Positions 30,894 to 45,140 are shown, numbered from the stretch's first letter. The stretch is 64,000 nucleotides of DNA from Alopecurus myosuroides (GCA_028641055.1 CM054060.1:161980696-162044695), one strand, 5' to 3'. The notes: generated by a model not told the origin, from the sequence alone. Program-made: numbers and translations.

Positions 30894-33711
30894 TGGTTGG
30901 TCAAGTTCAACTTTGGAATAACTCAAACTTGATTAGGCAAAGGGATTGTTCTAAGGGTCAAATGGTTAGACAAAAACAAACTTGATATAAACCAACTCGC
31001 ATAGGTGGTATGGTTGCTCCAAGGCTTCACATTATTGGTCTTCTTGAAGATCATCATCTTCAGGCTCCCTTGGAGTTTCCTCCATCATTGTGGTAACTCC
31101 ATTTCTCCTTGTAGAACTTCATGGTTTTGGTATTTACTAACTTGATTAGTATGGTTTTCCCACACAAGGGGCACACAAGGTTTAGGGCTAAGGTTTTTTT
31201 TAATAAAGCTATGATCAACACTTATTTCCTCCCATGGTAGTCTACTACTTGAAACATGCTAACCATCTTCACACCGGTCTTCAGGGATTTAGTCTTTTCC
31301 TTTAGATTTTTCAGCTCTTGGTGTTGTTATCCACCACTTGTGCTTGATGATGTAGAGTCCTTCTCCATGGAGCAACTTGATCTTGATGTCATCTTGATCT
31401 TGGTGTCTTCTATCTTGACTTGGTTTTATGCTCCTCAAACTATGAATTATTTGGCTAACATATATGGGGTGTTGGTCTTGATCAAAATGAACACATCACC
31501 ATCTTACCTAATAGGGTTTCACCAACACTACACAAATTTCAAGGTGGCTAACACTATGGAGGAAATTTGGGCCAAAGTTACATGGATATGGTTCAAGGGT
31601 TTCCAATGGCTTAGGTTCGGATGTCTCTGGAATGCTCAAATGGCTTAGGCAAAGGGATTGTTTTAAGGGTCCAAGGTTATTAGTTGGAGATATTTTGCAA
31701 AAGGAACCATATTTAAATTATTTATATAATTTAAACTAGGTCAAGAATGCTCAAATGGTCGTCTAATTCTAAATAAAATCTAAACTTGCCCAAAAAAATA
31801 TTTTGGGCAGATGGGTCTATTAGTACACATCCTAAGATTCTCAAAAATATTTTATTTGCACAATTTGGAATAATAAAAGTTAAACTAGGTCAAATTTCAT
31901 AAAAAAGGCTAAATCAAATTTGAACAAATTTTTAGTTAGTCAAACTTGAATTCGGGCAGTGCTACACTATTCTACAGGCCAAGGGCTTCTCAAAAAGCCC
32001 AAGTTTGCTTAAATTGGATTAATGGATCTAAAGTTATTAACAAAGCTGACTTACAAAGATTACACAACAGCAAGTGTGTGCACGTATCAAAAGTGAAATA
32101 TTTTAATTCTAAAGTTTTCTACATATTCTGAGGATTTCAATGACTACAAAATTGTTGAATTTGTCCAAGTGCACTAATTGTTATGAATTTTTAAAGTTGC
32201 AACTTAAATATGTTTAAAAACAGAAAAGGGCAATCCCACGGAAGCTAAGTGGAATGATCTGATTATCCCATACCTTTTCGCTGCGGATTGCGATTGTTGG
32301 TTGTTGGATCTAGACCGTGGGGCTAAACTTCACTGGCTCTAGGCTGGGCTTAGACTCGGCTCGACACTGGCTTAAGCCGAGCTCGGTTCGATCTAATCTT
32401 AGACGTCCAGGGTAGATCTAACGGACGAGGGATGAGGAGGGGCTCACCAATGCGGCTAGGTCGCTGGAAGTGGAGGGGCCGACGGCGCTGAGGCATGGCG
32501 ACGGACGGCACGGACGCTGTAGAGGCTCCCGGAGCTCGGTGAGGGCACAACGACGGGCGGAGTGACACAACATAGAGGATGGCGACAACGGCGAAGTCCT
32601 TCATTTCCCGGAACGGTGACGCGTTGAGAGAGGAGACGGTGCATCTTCCGGGAAGCTTTGGGAGAGCACGACGCCACTAATCTACTACGCAATAAAAATC
32701 AAACAATGGTCAAAGAGCATCGCGGGGTCAAGGGTAGGAGGATGGGACGGGTCTCAGGCCCGGGAACGATCTCACCTCGCCAAAAACAAGGAAGACGACC
32801 TACGTCAACGTGCAACTTCGGCAAGGAATTTCTGGGGACTAAGGGCAAAATTCGAAGGGGAGTGAGAGGGCAAGTGGAGAGAAAAGGGAGGGCTTTAAGG
32901 GGAAGTAAACTGGGCATCAAAGGGTGGATTAATTCACCGCAATCAATTGGAGAATAAACAGCTCGGCCGTTTCTACTGGGAGGCCACGGGTTGAAGAAGA
33001 CGATGTCATGCTAACGTTAGAAAAAAAATCTCTTTTATTTCATATCTTTTGTTTTAAAATCCTTTTAGCCTCAAATAAATTTATAAATTTTTTAAATAAA
33101 ATGTATTTCAACTAAGCACATTTGTGGGCAAGATTGAACCCATTTAAGTTTTTTGAAATTTGAATGATTTTTTGAAATGATTTTAAAATGCCTTTTAAAT
33201 ATAGAAAACCAATAATCAGGAAAATTGGCTTTATAAAAATAAGAAAAAATCTAAAAATAAATCTATTGATTTTATAAATCATAATATATTATTTTGTGCC
33301 CAACTTAAATAATAAAACTCATTTTAAGATTTAAATCATTGATAAATGCTTTGAAACAAAATAATGCTTTTTGTGTTTTAACATTAATAATTAAATATTT
33401 CCAAGGCTCTTAGTCCTCATGTTTTCAAAATCCATAATAATATTTCCAGAGAAAAAATATAATTTAAAACCTTCTGGTTTTACGGCATTGCTTGAAAATA
33501 GTTTTGTCTCTTTGCAAAATATTCATTTGAATAAAATTAAAGTTTATAAAATAGAGGCATATTTGGATTTTCAGCTCCCATATCATTGGAATAAACATAT
33601 TATTTATTTTGTGTTTGCAAATTATTTATTTTTGGTTACCTGCATTCTCTGGAAAACAAAAGTTTCAAATTTCAGTGATTTTTGAACATTTCAAAAATCA
33701 AGGATGTTACA
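30894..33711 (-). repeat. Element J 3' LTR (left), 5'-side truncated
   Basis: The LTR ends at GGATGTTACA (33711) and is followed by a polypurine-tract complement (GACTACCACCCTTAAAAG). Its left end is cut at 30894 against fragment I. It aligns with 57280-59053 at moderate divergence. The last 1 kb (32690-33711) has no partner in the window because C interrupts the other copy. Open frames within it are not convincing as genes. Confidence 0.8.
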
Positions 33712-35924
33712 GACTACCACCCTTAAAAGAAATCTCATCTCGAGATTTGGGAAGTCTAGAAAGAAAAATATGTTATGGTATCTGGGTTCCGAAAACAACC
33801 AGGTGGGCTACCCACCTTAAAGAAACTTTTTAGGGTAGTCTAAAACTCTTGTCTAACTGGCTGCTGAATTTACTATGAATTCAGCTGGAGTCATATTTCA
33901 TCATCCATAATATTATTGTATAGCATATATAAACTCCTTGTTGGTATTTTGCGTCTTGAATCCATGTATGCAACCTTTAGGGTTTTATGAGTCCATATAT
34001 ACTTCCAGCAGGGTGTGTCTAGTCACATGGCTTGAAGTGTAGTTTTACTCAAGATGGCTTGTGTAGAACTTTCCCTCGCGGTAGAGTTGTATACCAACGT
34101 AAGTTTGTTGAACTACCTTCGACACTAAGGTGTCACTCTTTGGGTCAATCAAAAGTCCTTGGGTCACTCTCAACTTCGTACTTTTTTGTCCTTGGCAATC
34201 ATCCATCTTGTTGTTATCATCCTTGAATGCAAACACCACGCTATTTCTAATGGAACTCTTATGGTAGGCAAAATCTCTCATTGCATGATACCTCCAAGGT
34301 TGATTTGTTCCTCACCAAAAATAGTATGTTTTAGCAACACTTTCCTGACATAAGGTTATTGTTACATTCTACCATTCTATGGTTCGGGTTTAACATCGTC
34401 TTCTCTCTAATAGGTATGTCACTCAGATTTACCATTCCTTGTAGCAAGAGTGAATATGAGTAGTCGTCATGGGGGACAATCCATGTTGCACTCAACCATT
34501 ACCTTATACTTAGATTGGTGAATCTCGTATAATAGCACTAGGTCACCTCACTTGTCTGACAGAAAGTTTCGAATATGTAAGACAACCCTGAGCTAAAATA
34601 TCGTTTCTCCAACTAGTGGGTTTGCGTTATCTCTTAAGAAACACTAATTCGATTGTTGTAGCTTCTTCATCTATTCTTCTCGTGGTGTAGTAAGCTCCAA
34701 AATCTTCATATCTCATGCAACTTTGAGTCCACTTGTCTATCTTCTCTTGTTGATTGGCTTGCTGTGTCTTATGATGTAGTTGGCATTAATCATGAATGTG
34801 ATTGTACTTTCACATAAACGATCAAGATCTTGAGATCTCTCTGATTCCTTGGTTGGATGGTCTGCCTCAAGGTTACTAATTAAGGTATAGCCTTGGGTGT
34901 TCTTTCAGTTGTTGCACTCCATATGGTAGCTCACTATGGCTGGTAAATGGGTATGTGATTTGGTTTGGCTTAGCATCAATGAGTAGAGATTAGAAAGAGA
35001 GCTAAATAAGGTTCCTACCCCAACATAGTAGAGCAAGGCAATTCATCTTACAAACAAAAACTAACAATCATTCTTCAGACCAAACAGCAAGGTTTAGCAA
35101 ACAAACTTATATTGTCATACCACACTCGTTGGTATGATCAATACACTAACATGTTAACATTCTTCTAAAAAAGCAATTAGATTGGTGGTCTCATCTATAT
35201 CTTCTTTTTAAGAGTTCAATCTCTTCATTAGCTTCCTTGAGATCCTTCTGAGTATTGTGAAGTTTGGATTTGAGTCTTTCTTTAAGTTCTTCAATGGTCT
35301 TCTATGTAGTACTTCATGTTGGATCCAAGGATGTGAAATGAAGTATCCTTCTTGCATTCGAGGGCATGGTTCACCAAACTTGTCTTGATGGTATAAAAGA
35401 GGTAGGTCATCTAAAACAAGGGAAAATAATTTTGAAGGTGAATAATAGATGAGAGGATATGAGAAATATTGAAATGAGAAGTTTTGTTTATAGAAAGTTT
35501 GAACAAAATAAATTTTCAATCCTAGGGTCCTTAAGTCCTCGGCGGTGGTGAAGTCGAAGCTCTTCATCGTTAAGTTAGAAGGGTAGAAGAAAACATAAGT
35601 CATACATACATAAGGTGAAGGGGTACTAGATACGAAGCGAGTAAAAATAGTTAGAAAATATTAAGTCTTTCTCTATGGCGATCGACAGATTATTAACAAC
35701 TTGTTGTAGATTGGATATTCAGTATACTGAGAGATACTGACACCCACTATCCAATTCGGGAACAGGTCTCATGTCCGGGGACATGTAATGTTTGTCCGGT
35801 CCGCTTCATCTCACTATGCCGCTAGGATCCAAAATACTCAAAGGAGGTAATAACATGATAAAAAAGGGTTTATCCAAAACTAAGTCTTGAATCCTATAGG
35901 CAACACAATGCTCTGATACCATTT
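33712..35924 (-). other. Element J internal region, non-coding
   Basis: 2213 bp between the LTRs. It begins with the polypurine tract complement and a CTCGAGATTTGGG phrase shared with B and C at the same place, and ends with the PBS. The longest minus-strand frame (35208-35603, 131 codons; contains KSFDFTTAEDLRTLGL) has no Gag, protease, RT or integrase motif. The element is therefore non-autonomous (a LARD-like design). Confidence 0.7.
35910..35921 (-). promoter_or_regulatory. Element J primer-binding site (initiator tRNA-Met)
   Basis: The plus strand reads GCTCTGATACCA, the 3' end of plant initiator tRNA-Met, three bases from the LTR start TGTAGCG at 35925. Confidence 0.88.
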
Positions 35925-36468
35925 TGTAGCGTTCCCACATTTTAAATAATGTAAGAACATATGTTATTGTGCTAGTCCCTGCATCAATTGCTAGCACCAC
36001 AATACAAGATGAAATATCACGCAAATGCGTCAAATTCTATTACATCACATGATCCAGTCTTTACAAAATAACATTATTACAACTTGCATAGTCTCAGAAG
36101 ACTAGCATGAACTAAATTACAACTTGCATAGTCTTAGAATACTAGAAGGAAACATAGTATTAATTATTATAGCTGAAAACATAGTACATCACTGAGCCTC
36201 GTCGTCTTCATGTGGCACAGGCAAAACATGTTGATTGTAGACTCAAGATCCTAAACGAAATCCTCACTCGTCATCAGATCCATCTGCAATATGGAATATG
36301 CAGCCACAAGGGGGTCAATACAATTTAATGTATTATCAAGTAACACTATGGTGGATATAAGTGGTGAGACTAATATTAATTTCTCATTTGAGTTGAGTTT
36401 TGGCTAAGTTTCCATAAAGTAAGTTTTCTCCTATCTCTTATCATAAAATATTTTCATCTATAATAAGC
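35925..36468 (-). repeat. Element J 5' LTR, segment 1
   Basis: The outer part of the right LTR, beginning TGTAGCGTTCCCACA and ending at the insertion of solo LTR 1. It carries a direct repeat of about 30 bp: ACTAAATTACAACTTGCATAGTC-type phrases at about 36077 and 36115. Confidence 0.75.
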
Positions 36469-39400
36469 TGAAGTGTTTATTATGTTATTCCTTGTTTATG
36501 ATAGATTTTTATTTCTCATGCTAGAATTTTATTAACTGGAAACGTTGATACATGTTTGTTTAATCAACAAACAATCGTTCCTAGTAAAGCCTCTCTTATA
36601 ACTAGCTCGTTGATTAACCGATGATCAAGGTTTCCTGATCATGAACATTGGATGTTGTTAATAACGAAGTCATGTCATTAGTAGAATGATGTGATGAACA
36701 TAGACCCAAACTAAGTATAACAATACGATCAAGTCATTTAGTTTATATTGTTATGTCTTACATACTAAGTAACCTTATTCCTTAGACCATGAGATCATGT
36801 CAATCACTAATACCAGAAGGGTGCTTTGATGCCATCAAACGTCACGTCGTAACAGGGTGACTATAAAGGTGTCGTTGGGTATTCGTAAAGTATTAGTTGA
36901 GGCTCATGGATCAAGAGTGGGATTTGTCCATCCAAATTATGGAGAGATATACTCTAGACCCTCTCGGTGATATCACATCGACACTGCTTGCAAGCATGTG
37001 ACTAGGTCACAAGGATGTCATATCACAGAACGAGTAAAAGAGTACTTGTAGGTAACGAGATCAAACTACGTATGGTTGATACCAATGATCGGATCTCAGA
37101 CAAGTAAAATATCGCGAGAGAAAGAGAATTGGTTACGATGTTGATGGTTCACACGATCACGGGATTCATCGTTGAATACAGAGGAGTAATCACGGATCTC
37201 CAGATCATGCTGTTGATTATTCATCGGAGAGGTGTCTCGATCATGTCTATGTTATTCGCGAACCATAGGGTGACACTCTTAAGGTTCGATGAAGCATTTG
37301 AGAGGATACGGAATATCGAAGAATGTTTTGGACAACACCGAAATTGTTTCGGGTAAAATTGAAATAGTTCAAGGGGTTTTTGTCGAATGGTTGTTAATGG
37401 AATTAACAAATGATTCGAGGTGCTATATGCAGATGTTTGTTAATAGAATTAACAAATGCTGAAATAAAGAAATAAAATATTTTATTTATTTATTAAAGAA
37501 AACCCTTGGATTTTCTAAGTGAAAAATTATGGGAGCATGAGTGGGTGGGAGTGGAGCTTCCACTCACATGAAGAGGGAAGAGGTGGGCGCACCACCATGG
37601 CTGGCCGCACCCCCCCTTGGGCTGCCTCCCCCTCTCCTATAAAAGAAGGGTGAGCACTGATGTGTCCCTCGACGGGAGGCTGACGTTGGTAAACCCCAAG
37701 AGAAAGGTTGTGAAGAGTGCAGTGGCAAGTTTCCCCTCAGAGAAGAAACCAGGGTTGAATCGACCAGTAGGAGAACAAGAAATCTCTAAAGGTTGATGCA
37801 GGTAAGGTGGCAGACACACTAAGGTTCAGCACCAACGTGGAACCTACACAACACAATCAAATCACTTTGCCCCAACAAAGCAGTGAGGTTGTCAATCTCA
37901 CAGGTTTTGCTGAACACAAAGAGGTTAAAAGTATGGTGCGGAAAACAATATGAGAACAGTATGAAAGCAGGAGCAGCAGTGTGAAAACAGTGGAAGCAGT
38001 GTGTGTATTATCAGTATGAGAAAATGGACCGGGGTCCATAGTTCACTAGTGGTGTCTCTCCGTGAAAGATAAATAACATGTGTGGTGAACAAACTATAGC
38101 TAGGAAATTGACATAAATGAAGGCTACACCGTAGGACATATGCAATACATAAATATTACTATGTGATTCATGCGGGCATTACAACAAAATACATAGACCG
38201 CCATCCAACTACATCTATGACTAATAATCCACCCTCCGAATATCATCCGAACAAACGCTGGGTATTAAGTTGCAAGCAACATATTATCGCAGTAAGCAAA
38301 GTGTGTAATGTAAACAATGTAAACTAAGTAAACACCGTTGTTTTCTACCTAATGGCAACATCACATCCTCCATCTGTCATGTTTATGTCACTCGAGCACA
38401 GATGCAAAGGAGGCATGAACCCACTATCGAGCATACATACTCCCTCTTGGAGTTACTAGCATCTACTTGGCCAGAGCATCTACTAATAACGGAGAGCATG
38501 CAAGATCATAAATAACAAATGCATGAAGATAACATGATAGATTGATAATCAGAAGACATGACATTCAACATTCATCAAATCCCAGCAAACACAACATGTA
38601 GCATTACATAAAGATGATCTCGATCATGTAGGAAAGCTCACAAGATCTAAACATGAGGTACAAAGTGGAGAAGACTATTATCTAGCTACTTCTATGGACC
38701 CGTAGTCCAGGGATGAACTACTCACGCATCACTTCAGAGGAGGGCATGGTGGTGTAGACCCCTCCGGTGATGAATTTCCCTCCCGGTAGGGTGCTAGGGA
38801 GAGCTCCAGAACCCTCCCGATCTCGGGATGTCGATGACGGCAGCCTCAGGTGTTTCTCGAAAAAAAGTGGTATATTTTTAGGGTTCACGTATCGTGGGGA
38901 TTATATAGGCGAAAGGGCGACGGCGGTGGACTCCCGAGGGGCCCACACCAACCACAGGAACGGCCAGGGGGCGCGCCGCCCTATGGTTGGCCCCCCTCCA
39001 GGCCTCTTTGGGACTCCGTGGAACCATCGGGAATTCTAAGACTTTCGGGCTTCAAATTTTCCAATTCCGAGAATATTTCAAGAACAACTTTTCTAAAACT
39101 AAAAACAACAGAAAACAGGGAACTAGCTCTCTGGTATCTTGTCAATAGGTTAGTCCAAAAAATCGATAAAAATAACATAAAGTGTATAGCAAACATGTAG
39201 GAAATAACATGAAAACAACATGGAACATCAGAAATTAAGGATACGTTTCTGACATATAAAGATCTCTCCCTCCTCCACACACTTGTCCCACCTCTTTTCT
39301 CTCCACCCGCTGCTCCATTATGTGGTCTTCCGCTTGGCGAAGCCCTGACCGTGGGATTCTTCACCACGCCAAGTCGTCGTGCTGCTGGAGTTCCGGGGGA

Positions 39401-39695
39401 TCCTCTACTTCCGCTGCCCCGCTGGATCGAGGGAACAAAGGTCTTCATCGAGCTGAACGTGTGACCGATCACGGAGGCACCGCCGGATTGCGGTGCATAT
39501 CTTCTCGGTCTCGGGATTGGCGTGAGTACGACTACGCCAACTACGAGATTCAATCTCGTAACGCTTAGAGTCTTCGAGGGTATGTTTTCCTAAGGCTCTT
39601 TCTCCCCGTTGCCTTTCATCTCCTAGATTAGATCTTGGCCCTTCGGGTTTATCTCGCGTAGGAATTTTGTTGTATTCTATGCAACGTACCCTTTA
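36469..39695 (+). mobile_element. Solo LTR 1 (BARE/Angela-like Copia), split by M
   Basis: A plus-strand LTR starts TGAAG at 36469, breaks at 37657 and resumes at 39259-39695. It aligns throughout with solo LTR 2 (40161-41806), except that about 30 bp after the first five bases are missing. A TATA box CTATAAAA lies at 37637-37644. It ends near GCAACGTACCCTTTATA, a mutated form of LTR 2's ending. No convincing TSD is visible. No internal region is present, so it is a recombination product. Confidence 0.75.
37658..39258 (-). mobile_element. Solo LTR M of the palindrome family, nested in solo LTR 1
   Basis: About 1.6 kb on the minus strand, starting TGATGTGTCCCTCGACGGGA and ending with GATACGTTTCTGACATATAA, a mutated palindrome terminus. 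It aligns with F's 5' LTR (13715-15352) and in reverse with H's LTRs. The flanks (AGCAC on the left, about AGATC on the right) do not give a clean TSD, so the right edge may be off by a few bases. No internal sequence, hence solo. Confidence 0.8.
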
Positions 39696-40160
39696 TAGGT
39701 ATCACTGATAGAAAGTAGTGAATCCGAACTAAATTAAGGAGCACCACTGATAGAAACCAAGGAAAACTCCTACTCTTGTTCACCCATCAAAATTTTATGA
39801 AGTTGGCATGATGAGATTCTTCCGCCATTTCCTTGTCCAGCTTCTCATAGTTGTCCATAACCGGGGACACGGCTAAAATCTTAGTTTGTTAACTCTATAG
39901 AGTTTGTGCACTTTCACCTTTAGACTCAATGAGCCCAAACATCCTATACACTCAGAATGTGTTAAGGAAAGGAGGAGACGAGATATTTCGGAAGAAATTC
40001 CACCACCGTTTGGCTTGACCTGTTCCACCTACATCATTTACATCATCTTGTCAAGCCTGGTGAGTTTCTTCAACTTAGTTGATTCAAGACAGTGCCCATA
40101 TGACTAAAGGTTGCACTAGAAGAATCAAAACATAGAAGGACATAGTAATATCTTGATTCC
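39696..40160 (-). repeat. Element J 5' LTR, segment 2
   Basis: This continues segment 1 after solo LTR 1. It shares a weak but recognisable pattern with C's LTR at 59750-59850 (ATCTTAGTTT...TTTGTGC...TTTCACC against ATCTTAGTTTTAACCC...TTTGTGCCC), which shows that the J and C LTRs are distantly related. It ends at the insertion point of solo LTR 2. Confidence 0.65.
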
Positions 40161-41806
40161 TGAAGGGAATATGCCCGAGAGGCAATAATAAAATTCTTAT
40201 TATCTTATTCCTTGTTTATGATAAATGTTTATTTCTCATGCTATAATTGTATTAACCGGAAACGTTGATACATGTGTGTTTAATAAACAAACAATGGTTC
40301 CTAGTAAAGCCTCTCTTTTAACTAGCTCGTTGATTAATAGATGATCAAGGTTTCCTGATCATGAACATTGGATGCTGTTAATAACGGGGTCATGTCATTA
40401 GAAGAATGATATGATGAATATATACCCATAGTGAATATAGCAATGCGATCAAGTCATTAAGTTTACATTGTTATATCAAACATACGAAGTAACTTATTCC
40501 TTAGACCATGAGATCGTGTCAATCACTGATACCGGAATGGTGCTTTGATGTCATCAAACGTCACACCGTAACAGGGTGACTATAAAGGTGCCGTTAGGTA
40601 TTCGGAAAGTATTAGTTGAGGATCATGGAACAAGAGTGGGATTTGTCCATCCAAATGACAGAGAGATATACTCTGGGCCCTCTCGGTGATATCACATCGA
40701 CACCGCTTGCAAGCACGTGACCATGTCACAAGGATTTCATATCACGGAAACGAGAAAAGAGTACTTGTCGGTAACGATATTGAACAAGGTATGGTTGATA
40801 CCAATGATCGAATCTCGGACAAGTAAAATATCGCGAGACAAAGGGAGTAGTTCACGACGTTGATGGTTCACAAGATCACGAGAGTCATCGTTGAATATAT
40901 AGGAGTCATCACGAATATCCAGATCCCTCTCTTGATTATTGATCGGAGAGGAGTCTCGATCATGTCTCTCTTATTCGCGAACCGTAGGGTGACACACTTA
41001 AGGTTCGATGACGCGTTTGAGAGGATACGGAATATCGAAGAATATTTTGGGCAGCACCGAAATTGTTTCGGGGAAAATTGAAATAGTTCAAGGGGTTTTT
41101 CATCGAATGGGTGCTAATAGAATTAACAAATGATTCGAGGTGCTATATGCAAAAGTTTGTTAATAGAATTAACAAATGCTGAAATAAAGAAAAAATGTTT
41201 TATTTATTTATTAAAGAAAAACTGTTGGATTTTCTAAGTGGAGTTTAAGGGAAAATGAGTGGATGTGAGTGGGGCTTCCACTCACATGAAGAGGGAAGAG
41301 GTGGAGGAACAACCATGGCTGGCTGCATCCCCTCTTGGGCTGCCTCCCCTCCCCTATAAAAGGAGGGTGAGAGCTCCTCTTCTCACACACACTTTCCCAC
41401 CTCATTTACTCTCCACCCGCTGCTCCATTCCATGGTCTCCGGCTTGGCGAAGCCCTGACCGTGGGATTCTTCACCACCACCACACCGTCGTGCTGCTGGA
41501 GTTCCGAGGGATCCTCTACTTCCGCGGCCCGCTGGATCAAGGGAACGGAGGTCTTCATCAACCGTACATGTGACCGATCACGGAGGCACCGCCGGATTGC
41601 GGTGCACATCTTCTCGCTATCGGGATCGGTGTGAGTACGACTACACCAACAACGAGATTTGATCCCGTAACGCTTTGTGTCTTCGAGGGTATGTGTTCTA
41701 CTTAACCCTCTCTTTGCCCGTTGCACTTCGTCTCCTAGATTAGATCTTGACCTTTCGGGTGTCTCTCGCGTAGGATTTTTTTGTTTTCTATGCAACTACC
41801 CCTTCA
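40161..41806 (+). mobile_element. Solo LTR 2 (BARE/Angela-like Copia)
   Basis: A complete 1646-bp LTR starts TGAAGGGAATATGCCCGAGA and ends CAACTACCCCTTCA. The opening (ATATGCCC.AGAGGCAATAATAAA) is the signature of the Triticeae BARE/WIS/Angela Copia LTRs as I recall them. The flanks ATTCC (40156-40160) and GTTCC (41807-41811) match at 4 of 5 bases, consistent with a mutated TSD. A TATA box CTATAAAA lies at 41354-41361. No internal region is present. Confidence 0.85.
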
Positions 41807-42117
41807 GTTCCTGGGTGGCATTCCACAAGTGAACACCTCAAGAGATTAAAGGCTCTGGGGAGACACTCAACTTTCTACAACCGTGCACTACCAAATTCCC
41901 CAGGTGGTTCATTAAACTGAGTAGTTTTATCCTTAACATCTAAATAAAATATTTGGTGAGCATGGCTAAGCAATTCTACAAAGTTCAATGTCTTCTACAC
42001 TAACATGATATAAAAGGGTGGCTACATACTACTTAGGATAATAGCATAGCATATAACTTAGTAAAACTTCCTATCATGCATAGTACTCAAAATCACTAAA
42101 TGCATATAGGAAAATAG
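41807..42117 (-). repeat. Element J 5' LTR, segment 3
   Basis: 311 bp between solo LTR 2 and element B, starting with the TSD copy GTTCC and ending with AATAG, the left TSD of B. Continues at 57024. Confidence 0.65.
42113..42117. repeat. Left TSD of element B (AATAG)
   Basis: AATAG directly before TGTCGCACCC; an exact copy follows the right LTR at 57019-57023. Confidence 0.93.
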
Positions 42118-45100
42118 TGTCGCACCCGGACTTCTAGAGGATACTCACCGTACGAACTGAACAGTATTTTGATTGGATTACGGGGCTTACCGGCACCCGC
42201 ATCTCTTACGAGTAGGCCAACACTTATGTGTGACAACCAATCTTTACTATTCACCGTCGATGTAAACTATCCCGTAGAAATCAGGACACTACCATTGACG
42301 TACTTCATACCATACACACATGGTACGTCAACGGCTTTGAACAAAATGATAACATAACATATCTCTAAGACACAAAAGATTGAAATAAGTTGCAACTGGC
42401 CCTCACTAGGGCAGAGAATAGCAAATACAATCATCCAGAGGACACATGTCCCAACATAACATCATTACATCTCAGCGGAAGCATTCAACGGGTCTGAGTA
42501 CAGACAAATCCAAATAGGCTTAAGAAGCCGGGAATGAAAAGAAAACGGAGCCCATCCACGATGTCTCGGATCCTGCCCGGGTCCGCTACCTACTCGTCAG
42601 CAGCCTCGTCAAACTCCACGTAGTAGCCGTCACGGGGATCCTCGTAAGCGTAGTCTGCGGAAACCACAGCCCCAAAGGGGTCAGTACATAAACGTACTGG
42701 CAAGCAAGACTCACAGTTCACCAAAGTGTAGCCCGTCAACACCAAGCACAGATGCCTTGGGATCAACGGAAGAAAAGGTATAAAAGATGCTGCAACTGGC
42801 TGCACTAACCAACTACAGAACATACTACAACTTCCGGTCTAACAGAAAGGGATAAGATAACGTATCGTAAACCACTATAGCTAACCACCAAACAAACCCA
42901 TCCTGGATCTCGCCCCTTATCCAAAGAAGCAATCCGAGGATAACTCACACAGTTGGATTAATGATGGATCAAATTGTTGTGTCAATAAACCTATTACTAG
43001 CCAAGTTATCATTAGTTAGGTGTAAGTTGTTCTGAGTACTTGTTAGCCAGTACTTTCACCAAGTCAACCATAACCGCGGAAAACACGGCTTCTCGAGAAG
43101 ATTTATCCCTGCAGAGGTGCACCAATTTGGCCGTACACGTAAGAATAACCCGCCAGATGGGAAGGCCTTTCCCACCAAGCGGGGCACTCAACACAACTCA
43201 ACTCTTCTTCGCATCAAGCCCAAAGCACCACGTGTTGTGCGTGCGCGGCTAATCGAGCCCCACGAAGAAAAGGGGACCCTCATAGCACTGGAAGACCACG
43301 CCGCCCTAAATGCCGACTACAAAAGTTCCACCCTGGCCTCGGGTTCGTACCTGCATATGCGTGCATCAAATGGAAAGCCCGAACTAAGTGTGGTGATTTG
43401 GACGAGATGCGAATCGAATCAAATTGAGGGGGGCGCCCATACACGCTTCCCACATGCGGATAGTGCGCTCATCATGGATCAGTAGACAAGACCCTTTTCC
43501 TATTAGGGTCGACACTAGCAGGCCTCAAAACCACGCCGGGCCTACTGCCGGTGCCTTATCAGCAAATTATTAATACCTCAAATCAACAGGTTGTTGTTTA
43601 ACATCGAGCCCCAGAATATAAACAGATATGATAACAGAAAGTAACTGATAACAGACTCGAGCAAAACAACCCTAAGCATGCTAGTAAGACACAGGCTCAA
43701 CCAAGGGGTGATGGGAGTGGAGGTGAGGCAATATCAGGGTTCAGGGTATCAGGTGATAGTTTCGTAACAGAAGCAACGATACATATGGCTAGCAGAGATA
43801 GACAACGGAAAGTATCGATAACCAATGTTGAAAGGAACACAATGGTTCATGTGAGTGATAACTTGCCTGCAAACTCAGTAGCCGGGTACTGAGCTAGATC
43901 CTCAGAAGGGGTGTCATAAAGATCGTCGGTCTCAACGTCGTCGTCTATCCGAGAAGAAGCAAACAAACAATACAGGAAAATAAACAATCAATATCATGGC
44001 ATAGTGCACAATCATGGGATGATGCATGTCAAGTTAATAGATGCATCAAAATAAACTAATTGACATGGTAACATAATTTAAATGGACACATATGCAATTT
44101 TGAGTTGCATATGAAAAGCCCATGGATTTTGGTTAGGTTATTTGTTTTCCAACTAATCAACAGGTGAAGGTGGATTAGTATGATGCATGGATGAGGAAAA
44201 CAACAAAATAACAGCAATAGAACCAATTTGAAATAGGGTTTACCAATTTAGAAATTTATTTATTAATTTAGGGAATTTTTGGTGCCTTAAAGGTGACACA
44301 CAAGTATTTGTTGTTTTCAACCAAGGTAATTTGTGCAAAATAAATAACAAAATTCATATTTGAAAAGATCATGAAATTTTGGGTGGATTACATGTTTCAA
44401 ATATTGAAAAAGGAATTAGGATGAATTTATTATGACTTAAACAAAATTAAACAAGTTTTAAATGAGTTTAAAACAAGTTTGAATTTTTATTTGAATTTTA
44501 TTTGTTCAAAACATAAATTCAAATAAAAATTTGAAAAGTTTATACTTTGGTGGTTTGAAAACATATTTTGCATGTTCGAAAATAATTTAAATTGAGCAAG
44601 TTATGATTTTAGCAATTTTAAATGATTTAAATAAGGTTTAAATTATTTAAGCAATTTAAATTATTCAAACCATGAAACAAAATTTATATTTGAATAGGTT
44701 ATTTGAAATAGCATTGAAAACATATTTTATTTGCATGATTTGGATTTATTATGATTTAGTTATGCAATTTAGCAAATTACAATTGAATTATTTGAATTCA
44801 AATTTGAATTGCATTTTGAAAATTCAAAACAAGAAACAAATGGCATAAATGGATAGAGAATTAAATTTAGAACAACAAACATATTTAACTTTTATTATTT
44901 AGAGTTATAGATTAAAAGTTATTAATGTTTTTGTTTTAGGGATTAATCTGCAATTTAAAAAGGATTTATTTTGAACCAGAAACGTGCAGAAACGTTTTGC
45001 ACCGCACAGTGGGCTAGCCACAGCCACTGTGCGTGGGCCACGGGCCAGCGTGGCGCTGCGCGCGCTTGCGTGGCCACCAGGGTCACTGCCTGGTGGGGCA

Positions 45101-45140
45101 GGCCTGTCAGCTACGGTGGAAAATAGGTTTGGTTTAATTC

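Noticed and set aside
37129..37356. 75-codon frame in solo LTR 1, with a counterpart at 40860-41081 in solo LTR 2
   Set aside because: Present in both solo LTRs because they are the same LTR; not a gene.
43117..43485. 122-codon frame, repeated at 53543-53911
   Set aside because: Both copies lie at the same place in the two LTRs of element B; no family similarity recognised and no need to call a gene in an LTR.
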